DNA of 64,000 nucleotides, taken from NCBI GenBank assembly GCA_022113835.1, contig JAILWY010000023.1, positions 11,902,001 through 11,966,000 of the forward strand, read 5' to 3'. The first letter of the stretch is position 1. The number at the start of each line of letters is the position of its first letter. The notes under the pieces are model-generated. The model did not search any database, had not been told where the DNA came from, and was given only the letters and a program-made list of their open reading frames with translations. The translations under genes were made by a program, and so were the position numbers. Source of the DNA: Atopsyche davidsoni. Lineage: Eukaryota; Arthropoda; Insecta; Trichoptera; Hydrobiosidae. Positions 23,461-35,345 of this stretch are shown one piece after another.

Positions 23461-24769
23461 TTGCTCGAGTAATCGCCAAGAAAAATTCAAGATGGAGAGC
23501 AACTTAATTAAATATTTTTTTGTTCGTTTTGTCTTGTTAACAAAGCTGTTCTTTAAAATATAAAAATATATTATCTACGTAATTGACTATAAGGTGTGAT
23601 TTTCATATGAAAACGTTTTTTAAATTTTATATTGTGTTATAATTTTATTATAAATATTATATTCTTATGCATATATTTTCGGTAATAGTTTATGTATATA
23701 TAAATTGATTGATAACATTGTTAGTGTTATCGATATATATTCAATTTTTTGACAGAAAAAACTTGGGAAAATGATATTCTGATATTTTTTATTGAAATAT
23801 AAAAGTAGGTGAAACTAGTCACATTAAAAAAAATAATGTTTAAAATCACAAGATTATATAATCATATGTAATTTCATTTCAACATAATACCTCAGAAGTG
23901 CTTTTGTCTACTTATACCAATATATATTTAAAATACATGTTAATGTGTTTTACTGCAACATATCAAATTACAAATTGATTCCAAACTTTTTGTATTATAT
24001 TTGCGTCATGTGGATTGTATTTAATGTTTTATAGATTATTTTCTATTAAATGATTTATTGATTCCGGAAAAACACTATAAACCTCACTCACTTAATCAGC
24101 ACGGGTACGTTAATATTACCATATAAAATAAAGGAAGAGCATGTTTGTTCATTTTAATTGTAATATTGTAAAATGCAAATAAATAATAACGATGATTTAC
24201 AACTTAATTGAGGCTTTAATAAAACTTTTACTTACAATCTTATTACTATTAACAAATTATATATTTTATGCTAATATATTTAACTTTGAATAGAGAAATA
24301 AACGTTTCATAGACTGCAAGCGATCGATTAAAAAAACCGAGTTCATTATAACATTACGTAATATAATAAATCATCCTGATTGATTTTTAAATGGGAATAA
24401 TTTATGTGTCATGAAAAGCGATAGATATTTAAAAAAAAACAACATATAATAATTGTTCATGATATTTTTTGAGTATTTTATGTGCGAGGATAAACAAAAG
24501 TCAATAAAATTACAGTAAAAATATAACTTTAAAAGGATCGAGTGAGTAATTTGTATTATACGAAACAACAAATAAGCGATCCAAATACGCATATTTTTAC
24601 CCTCAAAGCGATTCCCACGACGCAAAAAACCAAAATGTTTCAACGACAACTGTAGCAGAAAAGTACTTGAGATATATCCACAATAAACATTAATACTTAA
24701 TTCGTCCTGTTTGTGAAAAGGACCGAAAACCTAAAAACACTTCAAATGTACGAGTGACCTTAATCGGAG
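23461..24769. other. AT-rich tract, nothing recognised
   Basis: The 92-codon minus-strand frame at 24371-24649 is rich in Phe, Leu and Tyr, as expected from AT-rich DNA. Confidence 0.5.
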
Positions 24770-25010
24770 TTGCATTCCACTAAATAATTACCGCGGATGG
24801 CTATAGATGGCGTTGGCTTTGCGGATGAGTCAACCGAAGGTTTTGCTGCTCAAAGGTACCGCGCGGGTCTGCTTCTTGTTCCTCTGCCCAGCGTGAGCTG
24901 GTGATGGAGAGGATCTGAAGAAAGCCGAGATTTAATTGGATAATGCACGGATTCTATGCGGCGGAGCTTCTGTGCTCGATTAGTACGGATTAGCGCGAGC
25001 CTTACTGATT
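24770..25010. other. GC-richer island
   Basis: A compact block with CGGATGGCTATAGATGGCG, GGTACCGCGCGGGTC and GATTAGCGCGAGCC, AT-rich on both sides. No long frame. Candidate conserved non-coding sequence. Confidence 0.3.
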
Positions 25011-25209
25011 CACTTCATTTAGATTTTTTTGCCACGGTTAGAATATTTTGTATTTATTTTAAACTCTGATAAAAATTATATAATCACAAATTCTTTTTTT
25101 AATAATAGCACAGCATGTTGTAAAATATTTTAATGTGTGTTAGAGTAGTTCTACATAAAAAAAATGCACGTTGGAATTATTAAACGAAAATTGATAGAAC
25201 GAAGAAACG

Positions 25210-25355
25210 ACTTCGTTTGATAATGCCAACGTGAAAGGTTGGCGAAACCGGTCACCAATAAAATTTAACACCAAGAAAAATCACAAAAGTACATTATTTA
25301 AAATATTAAAATGGAAATTCAACAAGTACTCTCTGTAAGAAAATATTGAATATTC
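25210..25355 (+). repeat. Dispersed repeat copy 3, with a perfect 6-bp hairpin
   Basis: GTTTGATAATGCCAACGTG, then AAAGGTTGGCGAAACCGGTC: GCCAAC and GTTGGC pair perfectly, are followed by GAAA, and then by CCGGTC. A body resembling that of copies 2 and 4 follows and ends AACAAGTACTCTCTG. With copy 4 this is the best-kept 5' part of the family. Confidence 0.75.
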
Positions 25356-26544
25356 AAAAATGCATAGTTTAGTTGGGTGTTTTTCTAAAACCGTGTGGGA
25401 AGCACTCGCGAAACTTTGTCACAGTATTAGGGTGATGGCTAAATTAATTTATTAGTTTCAAATATCGTAAAGCACCCGATATTTTTAATCTAAGGAATAC
25501 ATTTATTCATATTTATGTATACCTAATAACACGCGTATTTAAATTCATTTAGATATTTAGTTAATATTAGTACCATTTTATACAAAGTTAGACCAAATGG
25601 AACCAATTTAATTGTATTAAAAAACATAATTAGGTAGAAAATTATTTAATACAAAAAGTTACTTAGTTTCTAGCACGTGGATCGAAACCGCATCATCTAA
25701 TAACAGCGACTCCCAAAATCATCGAAAGTAATAAGTTTGGTCCATAAAAAGAAAAAAATAGTTTTGTACGCGTATACATTAAATACGCGAGATTGAGTCT
25801 TCCTGCCGTAAAACTTCAATAATTATATTAAACGCATCTGAAATAGAATATAAAGTGCAAGTCTGTTGTAGGGCAGCGCGCACCGCCGGGGCTTAGAGAC
25901 GCCTCCGAACAGGTGTATTCTTGCATATTAAATTCTGCGGCGTTAAAAGCGTACTAATTGGTCCCAACAGGTAATTAACATAAACCTCTTCGATCCTCCA
26001 GCGCGAGCTATATACTGTATATTATTCTCCTTTGATGAACCACTGGGTTTACCTTTTGATTTAAATATAGTAGAATAATTCTGAAAACTTGCTCTATATA
26101 TATGTCTTAAAGCTTTCACCAAAGTGGAGTTATGTTTGCTCGTGTCTTGGCTTAAAAATTATATTAAAAAATAACCAATAATTATTTGTCCAACTTAATT
26201 TTGTTTTTCACCAAAGCTCGGGCTGAATTCATTTCTTAAATATGAATAATAATAAAAATTTATGAATATTTATGAGTATTATTTTTTCATTTATTTAACT
26301 GCTCTCGACTGCGGTGTGTATATCGAATTCCAGATATATATTACATCACTACGCTTTTAAACATATACAATTAAAATGATTAAAGTTTATAAATTTATTC
26401 ACAACACAAAGCGGAATTGTATGCATAATGAAAATATTTACGAGTTTATTATGAACACGTTGGCTTTGAAAATATTAAGATAACAATTCTTGAATTTTAA
26501 AACAGAGTAGTCAAATTTGGTCACATAATGAATCCAGTATATCA
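25356..26544. other. AT-rich tract with a small GC patch at 25860-26010
   Basis: The patch contains GGGCAGCGCGCACCGCCGGGG followed by AATTCTGCGGCGTT. Nothing else is recognised. Confidence 0.4.
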
Positions 26545-26930
26545 CCGTCGATGCTATTAAGTCAATGGACGTGTCGAAACAGGTGTGTACAAGGGAACCG
26601 AACCCACAGCGCACCGCGTTTATCAGGCCTACTGATAAAACACGCCAGGAGAATATCTCGACGAAATAATCAACGATACTGTCCGAATTCGAGATTTATT
26701 ATTCCGCCGAGCTTTCGTGGTCGTTTTTCTTTAATTGGTTTACGACACGGTCTTTCTATCTGAAAAAGCTCCCAAATATTTCGGATCAGATTGAGTTTTA
26801 ACAATTTATAGTTGGAATTACCATAAGTAATGCATTAAAACTACCTTCAGGACGGCAGTTTATTTGATAACTCGGAAACCAGACTCGGGCCGGGAAGAGA
26901 GCGGTGTGATTAGAGAACTTTATTGGAGTC
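26545..26930. other. GC-richer block with an 8-bp inverted repeat
   Basis: TTTATCAG (26619-26626) and CTGATAAA (26632-26639) pair around a 5-nt loop. A 70-codon ATG frame at 26551-26763 has no known domain. Further GC-richer sequence at 26850-26930 contains ACTCGGGCCGGGAAG. Confidence 0.3.
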
Positions 26931-28289
26931 TTTTTACCTAATTTATTTGTCTCAACAGTTTGTGTAATGACAGTACACAGAATAAATCCATTTAATTTAT
27001 TTATATAATATTTAAGAGGTTTTGTACGAGAAAACTTTGTTTTTGTATTTGTATATATATGTTCTAATATTTAACTATAAACCAAAGTAAAGCCGTTCGC
27101 TATTATTGTGATTAAACTACAAGTGAAAATTAGTAAGTAGTATATATAATATATATATGTGTGTGTGTGAGTGTGTTTATCATAATTTATTTGAAATTAT
27201 TAAATACTAAGGTGAATTTAAATTAAAAATGTTGTTTCTAAAAACGAATAAATCAATCGTAAGAAGGTTGAATACCGATTCTGAAAATTAAACAGTCAAT
27301 AATTAATGTGGGGGGTCTTAACGGCGCACAACTATTTCGGTAGTCTTCATAGGCGAAGGTTTACACAAGTTTTGAACAAAAAGTACAAAATGCTGCAAAA
27401 CCTGTAAGTTAAAGAAATTTTCTGTGTTTTGTGTTTTTAAAAAATAATTTTAAATTGCACAATTTTAAATTTTGAAAAGGATGCTGTCTAATTTTAAACT
27501 TGCGTAATACGGACCCTATAAATTATAACGGAGATTGTAAATAATATTATTCCACATATAAATTTTGGATTTCATTCAAACACCGCAGAAGTCGGACAAG
27601 TTCTATATAAGGCCACATTTAAGTTACGAGATTAAATATTGCTTTGACAAATGCGCCGAGAAAACAAGCTGTAAAAAATATGGAAAAATAAACATAAAAG
27701 CACCATAACTAAGGTCAGCCACCCGTGGAACTCGCGTGTGTGACAGTTTACATTTTTTCAGATACCATCAAATGGTTTTATGGGTAATATTATATTAATT
27801 TTTATTATCGGAATCAAAGGATTTGTTGCGAGATTCCGAAAATGTGAAATAAATCAATCAACGAAATGTCATCGCCTCGCCGACTTGGCAAATTTTGCAT
27901 ATAACGGAAATTCCAGACGTATTGCGTATCCATAAATTTACATTCGGCCATAATAAAATGTGTAACAAACTAACGCAGTCATTGATAAGATTTACTCTCG
28001 TTGTAAAAACAGGCATGAAAACCTTGGTATTATTTTAGAAGATTATGTTACCTGTCACTCGCCGGCGAAGGAAAATTTAATTTCTTTATTTACGATTATT
28101 TTTAGGTTCTCAATGGAGTCTTCAAAATCCAACGCTTTGAAGTATAAATCTAATGATAGAAATATTTTTACGTTCTAAGATATGATCAAAAGCAGCGCGT
28201 GCATTAAATCAGCTTTATCTAGAGGAAAACACAAAATTCCTTCTAAAGGAAAGCAGGTGATTTGTGATTTGAACTCGATGAGTTAATAT
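26931..28289. other. AT-rich tract with a mixed TA/TG microsatellite
   Basis: Positions 27140-27177 hold TA units passing into TGTGTGTG. A slightly GC-richer patch lies at 27715-27745. No gene was found. Confidence 0.45.
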
Positions 28290-28375
28290 GACCCGGTACA
28301 GGTGTGTGAATGGCAAAAACCGCTACAACGTGCGTGGGTTCCACTCCCACTTTTCTATCTACTGGATTATTCAAA
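28290..28375 (+). repeat. B-box-like sequence (possible SINE trace)
   Basis: GTGGGTTCCACTCCCAC resembles a tRNA T-arm and B box, preceded by a weak A-box-like GTGTGAATGGC. No acceptor stem pairs. This is a doubtful SINE remnant. Confidence 0.2.
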
Positions 28376-29694
28376 ATGACTGCAGTGAATAGTGATCATA
28401 ATGAAGACTACAAGTCCATGTATATTGAAAATTGGTTTTTTTTTACCATTTTTTTGGATTTGTTGTTGTCTTCAGTTTTTAAAATATCTATATTCTAGTT
28501 TGTGTGTATTGTTTAAACGAACATTTTTACATTAAAATTGTATTAGATTATTGATCAACGATGAGTTATTATAAAACCTATTGCAGGTAAATGTGTAAAC
28601 TAAGCAGCTATGTAATAGTATTTTTCTTTTTCTATCATTAAATTAATAATAGATATTTTTAATACAGCAATAACAATCACTGTGTTATTTTTACCTTTAC
28701 TATATGTCACAAAAGTGTTATAATATGAATCAAAGTGTTTGGATTCTTCCAAAGAATTCCCCGACATTCTCCAAGAGGTAACTTTCAATCAACGTTCATT
28801 CATCTATCTGTATTTGATCAATATTGAATCTGAACCATTTTTCAATATAGCACGTAGGCGTTTTTGACTAATGTTAAGTAATTGTTCTTACACGAGAAAA
28901 ACGACATGCGCTATTAATTTTGTATCCATTGCGATTAGATAAAATCGAAAAATAAAACGCTTAATCGTGATAGAATACTTATTTTAGAACTGTATTGATT
29001 TTTTGTGCTGAAGCGGAGACTAGAATCAACGACTAATTTTTTGTTTTCATGTTCGAAATTTATTTCCACTTCTCAACCAAGACTATGCAAATATTTATAT
29101 TTGCTATGCTTTTAATGTATGACATATATTAAATATGAGTTTGGTGACTAGTATCTGTTAATGTTTTTATATTTATTTCCAATGCTTATGTGTGAGTTTA
29201 TTATGGATTGCTGTCAAACGGCAAAGGGATGTATTTTATATATCTATTTTAAGAAAAAGATACATTCTACAGCAAAAAACCTGAATGAGAAGAGGATATC
29301 TTATAATTTGTTTGAACCCCAAGGACGGCTATCAAAATTACTAACAACTTAACCACGTAGCAAATTTAACATTGTTAAAAAGTCTAAAGCATACATAGAT
29401 TTTTTACCACTTATGTTTTAAGTAATGAACCTCTAATTGAAATGTATATTTTGAATCAAAAATTAATTAGAAAAAGACGTATGCGAAGATGTCACGAAGC
29501 ATTTATTATATTTTTTTAATACGCAGTTTGTTTCATTAAAATACCTTTGATAGTGTTTAAGATTTCTATTTACATATTTATTGTTTATTGAATTCATAAG
29601 ACTATTTTACCCTAGGTGAAAATGAATTTCTAATGAAAGTATCAATAATATAATATGATCTTTAATGCTATACAGTAACACTGCACGCAGACAT
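28376..29694. other. AT-rich tract, nothing recognised
   Basis: Short frames at 28600-28788 and 29161-29352 are not convincing. Confidence 0.5.
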
Positions 29695-29940
29695 TTAAAT
29701 AGTATGACTCCCCATAGCCATTTTCAGAGAGAAGCGCACACTTTCAGGCGACTTTAGAGGATCGTTTATAACAGTTTATTTGTCAAGCCCACTGAGTCCA
29801 CAGTGATTCCAATACCGTATCAGTTTTACGATAAAATATTTCTGGTTTTTGAATAAACATTCCCGCCCAAGTGACGGTCGACGGTGACCCCGAAGCCTCC
29901 CAGCGGTGTCGAAGACCCGATGAATCGGAAAATAAAATTG
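29695..29940. other. GC-richer block
   Basis: The densest part, 29860-29935, contains CCCAAGTGACGGTCGACGG and CCCAGCGGTGTCGAAGACCC. No frame of note. Possible regulatory element. Confidence 0.3.
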
Positions 29941-31689
29941 TTTCCATACACTCACGTTACTTTCAACTTTTATTGTAGTACTTAAAATTACCTAGTCACT
30001 TTTAGATCCCATCAGAATCCGACGTGTTTTTAGTTTTCAAATTATCGATAAAAAAGTTATCATATAAAAAAAAATTGCAGTAAAGAAACACATACATAAT
30101 TTTCCTTTTCGGATGTTATCATGACTATTGATAGAGGATTCAGACATATTTTAAACTATTGTATTAGCACAGACAAATTATTAAAAAAACAATTCGTATC
30201 CAATGAATTCAAATGAATGTGAAATCTAGACAAACTGGAGTGTGTCTCGTAAAATAACATCACTTCTGAGAATCTCCATATTGACCTTCGTTATATTCTA
30301 CAAAAATATTATGCGACACGGAAATCTATGGACAAGGATTGTATCTGACAGAACAGGTTCTATCATCAGTAGTGTTTTTATAAACCATAGCACACAGAGC
30401 AGCCGGTTATACAAAAAAATTAAAAACGAATAATAAGTTTTGAACAAAAAATAAATGCATATTTCATCTGTATATTTACAGAGAGATCTTAAATTTGAAC
30501 GACGTTAAGTATATTCAACCTAGCCATATTCTGGATTACAAAACAAACTCTTAAATACGTTAATTAAAAGCTACGAATTTTTAACAACTAACGTAATTTT
30601 TTTTGTATTTTCTTATTTTAGAACCAAGTTATTTAACATTCATTGGTATTTATTGAATCAGAAAATACTGACATGTTTATAAATTCGTGGTTGATTTACG
30701 CAAAAGTAAAAATTTTATTTTTCATTTATTTTAAACTGGGCGTTATTTTGATTTTTTGTAGAAAATCAGTTATGTCGTATAATATAATCTTATGGAGCAA
30801 TCATTGAAACCTGAGAACAGTGCGTGGAACAAAACTGGACCTTGTTTTATGGGAGTCGAGTTGTGTCTTTTTGAAACATTTGAATTTAAATTGAAAAAAT
30901 AATAATAACCAGGGCCTGTTTAGATTAATATATTATTATTTTGAATAAAAAGGATGTTTTACAGCCAGTAGCAAATCACCGTGCCAACTGTCAACAGGTC
31001 CGAAAAATATCGCCAGCCGGTGTTATTTCGGAGCACACTAAATATATTTAAATTCTGTAAAAAATACACTTGCAGTAAAATAAATCTTGTCTGTTGACAA
31101 TTCTTTTACAAAAGCCTACAAATATTTACGCTACTACTTTTAATGCGTCATTTTAATTATATATACCCACTGTTCTGTATAAAAGATAATGTCACTTTAA
31201 GGGCACCTACTTCTAATATATTTTTGTAAAAAATAAAAATAGTTTTTAGTATGAACATATTTATAATTCCCAATGTTAAAAATGATTTATTAAAAAGTTG
31301 ACTTTTTTATTTCTATGATCCCTACTTTATATTTAGAAATGTTAAAAAGATTTAACTTTACAAAAGATGGGGATAAAAATGAACGCACGATATCCATTAT
31401 GGTTTCTATTTTTACGATAATGACGAGTATATTCGTATCGGCTTATTCAAAAATCTATAATTTAGAGTTAATTTTATCTCATATCTTTATGAATAGGCCC
31501 ATAAATTAAAGACAGTGATTGGTTTGTGATTATTTCCGTAATCCACGGACGACATTTTTAATGCAAATTCCTCTGAAACAGGTGTGTTAAATAACGAAAT
31601 ATTTGAATCAAACAGTAATTATTGGTGAATATTTTTTTTATCATTAACTGTAAATATATCGTAGAGAAGGCTATAATATTCAAATGAGA
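29941..31689. other. AT-rich tract, nothing recognised
   Basis: Frames at 30242-30433 and 31315-31509 lack domain features. A short GC-richer stretch at 30990-31040 is present. Confidence 0.5.
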
Positions 31690-31825
31690 CGTCGGTACTC
31701 CAGTGTTTGACAACATGTCGGGTCAGTCTCCGAGGGTCACATGTGAAGCCCAATTTTTATTGCCATATAATAGCACTAGAGATAGGCAGAGATCCTGATC
31801 GCGTCTGGGGCGGGATCTTGAGTAG
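31690..31825. other. Small GC-richer block
   Basis: Contains CAGTCTCCGAGGGTCACATG and GATCCTGATCGCGTCTGGGG, with GATCC and GGATC forming a loose inverted pair. Confidence 0.25.
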
Positions 31826-32104
31826 TTGTGACTCTAATATATTTATTTCATTAAAAAATATATATTTTTAGAATGAATTTTTTTATTATATTCATAATAT
31901 TTGAGTTTTCAAACTTGTCATAAGTTGATGCGGCGAAAGACATGATAAATTAGTTAATAAGTTTTTTCAAAATCTTATATAAGTAAAAGTGAAAAAAATA
32001 TTAAAATCCGCAATTTAGCATCCGGGCCATGTACACGTTAATTCAAATAACGTGTTTAAATATAAAAAAAGTCAAAAAATAAGAAACAATCAAAAAATGG
32101 TAAA
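31826..32104. other. AT-rich tract, nothing recognised
   Basis: No feature supported. Confidence 0.5.
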
Positions 32105-32190
32105 TAATTTTACGTTGTAGAGCAAAAGGGTAAAGTATGCGATTGCAAGGAGCTGAGGTTTTAAATTTCACCTGAGACTATAGATATTTC
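32105..32190 (+). repeat. Weak tRNA-derived SINE-like sequence
   Basis: GTAGAGCAAAAGGGTAAAGT, then ATGCGATTGCAAGGAGCTGA, then GGTTTTAAATTTC in the place of a B box. The order D-arm-like, anticodon-like, T-arm-like fits a tRNA-derived SINE head, but the B box departs from consensus. Confidence 0.25.
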
Positions 32191-33059
32191 TATCGTCGTT
32201 TTTACGAGTACAATGTATTTTGAACACATTGTTATATTTTTGCTCTTCAAATATTGTTAATTTAAGACATTGGAACATAAATAAATGGTTGTGTACAACT
32301 GCTTTATTAAGGGGTGACCATGTCTATTTTTTTATAATGAATTTTATTAATTCTATTATTTGATATGTTTAACGAAAACTCTACCGTGAAATAGAGTAGA
32401 GATTGCATAGTCAGTCGTGTTAATATTCAAAAAGTCATTTGTGGTGTTTTACGTCTTCTATGATAGTTTATTTAGGAATAAATGTTCCAAAAAAAAATTT
32501 TTTTTTATTGATAACTTTGAAATATAATTTTTTCCAATGAAAAAACGTAGTTAAAAAAAATATACAATTACAATGTTTATAAATGAAAAATACTTTTCTA
32601 AGTATAAATAATTTTCTTATTTTTAAATTTATGCAACTATCTCTTTTTTTGCTTTATGAAAATATGGTCACTGTAGTTATAGGCAATCTAACAACACTTA
32701 AATACTGGAATGTTCTTATTAAAAGCATATGAATTCTGCATTAGCATATTTAATAGAGATATAACTACTTTTAAAGTTTTATAAAGTTCTACAAGATCAT
32801 CATCAATGTTTGACGGCAGACAGTGGTTATTAAAAAAAAGTCACATTGATAATAAATAAATAATATATTTTTTTAAATTAATGACATATGAATAAAAAAA
32901 GATGTACAAATTCGAGCAGTGTCACAATTAACAAATTATTCGATAGCGTAAAACCGACTGCATAATCAAATAAATGAAATGTTTGATCACCGCTTATTAA
33001 GTCGGCAATTACAAGAAATAAATGTGGCTAGGCGGAAAACATATAAGTTGACTAAATTA
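32191..33059. other. AT-rich tract, nothing recognised
   Basis: Very AT-rich with homopolymer runs (A9 followed by T9 near 32490-32510). Confidence 0.5.
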
Positions 33060-33345
33060 ATGACCAAACACACGCGGATGACGCTACACGTATCACTTGA
33101 TTAATTTCAGCGTGTTGTATCAAAGCAGACTTCACTTGAATCACGGCACCTCGAGCATCTAGCTCTATCAGCGGGCCGGATTCCAGCAGGTGAAACCTTC
33201 AGATGATATCTCGCAAATATGTGTTAAGTCTTCACTGGCGGTCATAAATCTTGCTCCGATTCTGGCCAGCGCTTGAGATGATGAGGGGGACGAGGAATGC
33301 TGGAAGTGGACAGGACCCGCTGTGACAGAAACGGACGGTCTTTAA
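33060..33345. other. GC-richer island
   Basis: Contains CACGGCACCTCGAGCATC, AGCGGGCCGGATTCCAGCAG and GATTCTGGCCAGCGCTTG. It begins with ACACGCGGATGACGC. No long frame. It resembles a conserved non-coding block. Confidence 0.3.
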
Positions 33346-34179
33346 CAGAAATTATTCAACAAATTTTTTCAAATTAACGTATCAAATAATTTAAGAATTC
33401 TTTTTAAACTACCCCTAGTCTACTTTAAAAAAAAATCTAATTAATCGATTGTTTACTAACATGATTTTTTAAAAGTCTTACAACTTCAGTGAATTTTATA
33501 TTTAGAAGTTTACTCAAACGATAATAAATTATATACTTATTTAAATAAAGCATTTTATACATTTCTGATGCACTTAATTGCAACTAAACACCATAAAAAT
33601 GGTTTGTACAAATGATTATATATTTTTTTGTATTTGAATATTTATTTGAACTGAGGGATTATTTTTAAGGGAAAAATTTGAGTGTGGTGGATTATTAACG
33701 TTAACTGTAAAATTATAAAATATATTTATTAGTATATATCACTGCAGTTGATTGCAGCTAGCTGTTCTTTACTTGGAAAAGTGCATTATGTGTTTTATTT
33801 TTGCTTTAGCTCTTAAGAACGAGTCCACGCAGTATTCTATCGCCTCCCCGTGCTAACAAATCACACTTACGCGCCTCTCGCTAATGATATAGATGTGTAT
33901 CAATCGCTGTGTGTTTTTGTTACAAATTGCTCCGGTAGTCATTAGCACGTCGGAGTGGGTCCGGCTGGCTCGCCTCGTAGTGATATTTCACAGCAGGAGC
34001 CGCTCTACTTGGAGGTGCTACAGTTTTCCGAAGAACTTGTCTTGTAAAAAAACAGCAAGACTGGTTTTGATATGATTCTGCATTTATAGTAGCATTCCAT
34101 AAATGTCATTGCGTTATTATCTTCTTATAAACGTCAGGGTTCCATATAATTAATCTTGCTATCATAATGTATACAGGTG

Positions 34180-34182
<3 letters not shown>
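33346..34182. other. AT-rich tract with a GC-richer patch at 33810-34040
   Basis: The patch (CGCCTCCCCGTGCTAAC, CGGAGTGGGTCCGGCTGG) carries a 60-codon frame at 33893-34075 with no recognisable domain. Confidence 0.35.

Positions 34183-34223
<41 letters not shown>
34183..34223. repeat. (TA)n microsatellite
   Basis: A pure TA run of about 20 units. Confidence 0.96.
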
Positions 34224-34227
<4 letters not shown>

Positions 34228-34974
34228 ATGACGGCAATACTTTTGCAAGTATTTAAATATCCATTGATTGCATCTTGGAATAATTTAATAAAATAGCTCA
34301 AAAGTTCAACAATTTTTTGAGTACTTCCAATCGTGAACGAGTAAATAAATATTAAAATGGCTGTTTATTTAAACAACGATCACGACCAAAACGAGCAATC
34401 GAGAAGCTTTGAAAAAATATTTTTATTTTATCAAGTCTTAGTAATAACTTTAATGGTATTGATTATTACTCTTTAAATATTTATTTTATGATTAATTTCC
34501 GTGATAATATAAATGAAACTGTTTTGAGATATTTAAATGGCAATAACTTATTTAGTGATCAATTTAAAAATAATATATAGGTTTTACCTATTCAATAATA
34601 GGTATAATAAAACTATTTTAGTATCTAGTTAAATTAATAAATATATAATCACACTTAGAAATTTGTGAGTGTTGGATATTACAACATTAAACCATTTTAG
34701 ATTTATTTAAGAAAAAAATATGTTTTTTTATAAAACATATATTTTATTTGAAATTGTTTTACCTTATGAATGTTATGAACGCGGTAGGAATTTTTTTTTG
34801 CATTCTCAAATCATATAGTTTGATCTATTCACCAGGCATGTTTTAAACGTAGCTGCCTTTTACGATAAAAAAGAAATTTACATGTTATTTCATTAACTGT
34901 TCCTTTTATTCATAAAGAAACATTTTTATTCCTGATTAATTTATCGTAAATAACCACCAGATAATCAATTCAAA
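34224..34974. other. AT-rich tract, nothing recognised
   Basis: No feature supported. Confidence 0.5.
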
Positions 34975-35345
34975 ATCTGACAAAGTGAACCAAAGCCGGC
35001 CGAAGAAATATACACAAAAATTCACCGAAATCCGTAATAACTTGATCGATATCTAAACGAGCGTGATGTACCGGCTCGGATTTATGAACCGAAGCCAAGA
35101 AGAGAAACCGGTCGGGCACATTTCCAGTCTGTTTTGCGACCATTTCCATGTATTTCAATTTTGTCATCGATTATTTTATTCAGATTTGGGTGTCGTTAAA
35201 CCGAGTCTCTGACATATTTCCACTTCAGAGAGTGGACATTATCGTAAATCTCCAAAGAAATGTCTCGGTTGATGTTAGGCTGCTTTGAAAACGTATCGCG
35301 GTACAGTGTGGGGCTAATGGCGACACGTGACCACGCCGAGCACAA
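34975..35345. other. GC-richer island
   Basis: Contains CCAAAGCCGGCCGAAG, GTACCGGCTCGG and CGTGACCACGCCGAGCAC. A minus-strand ATG frame of 65 codons (34970-35167) has no known motif. Confidence 0.3.

Noticed and set aside
23841..23865. AATCACAAGATTATA, similar to miR-308
   Set aside because: It has an internal mismatch and no complementary arm.
24655..24690. Possible fifth copy of the dispersed repeat (AAGTACTTGAG)
   Set aside because: Similarity is limited to about a dozen bases and the hairpin motif is absent.
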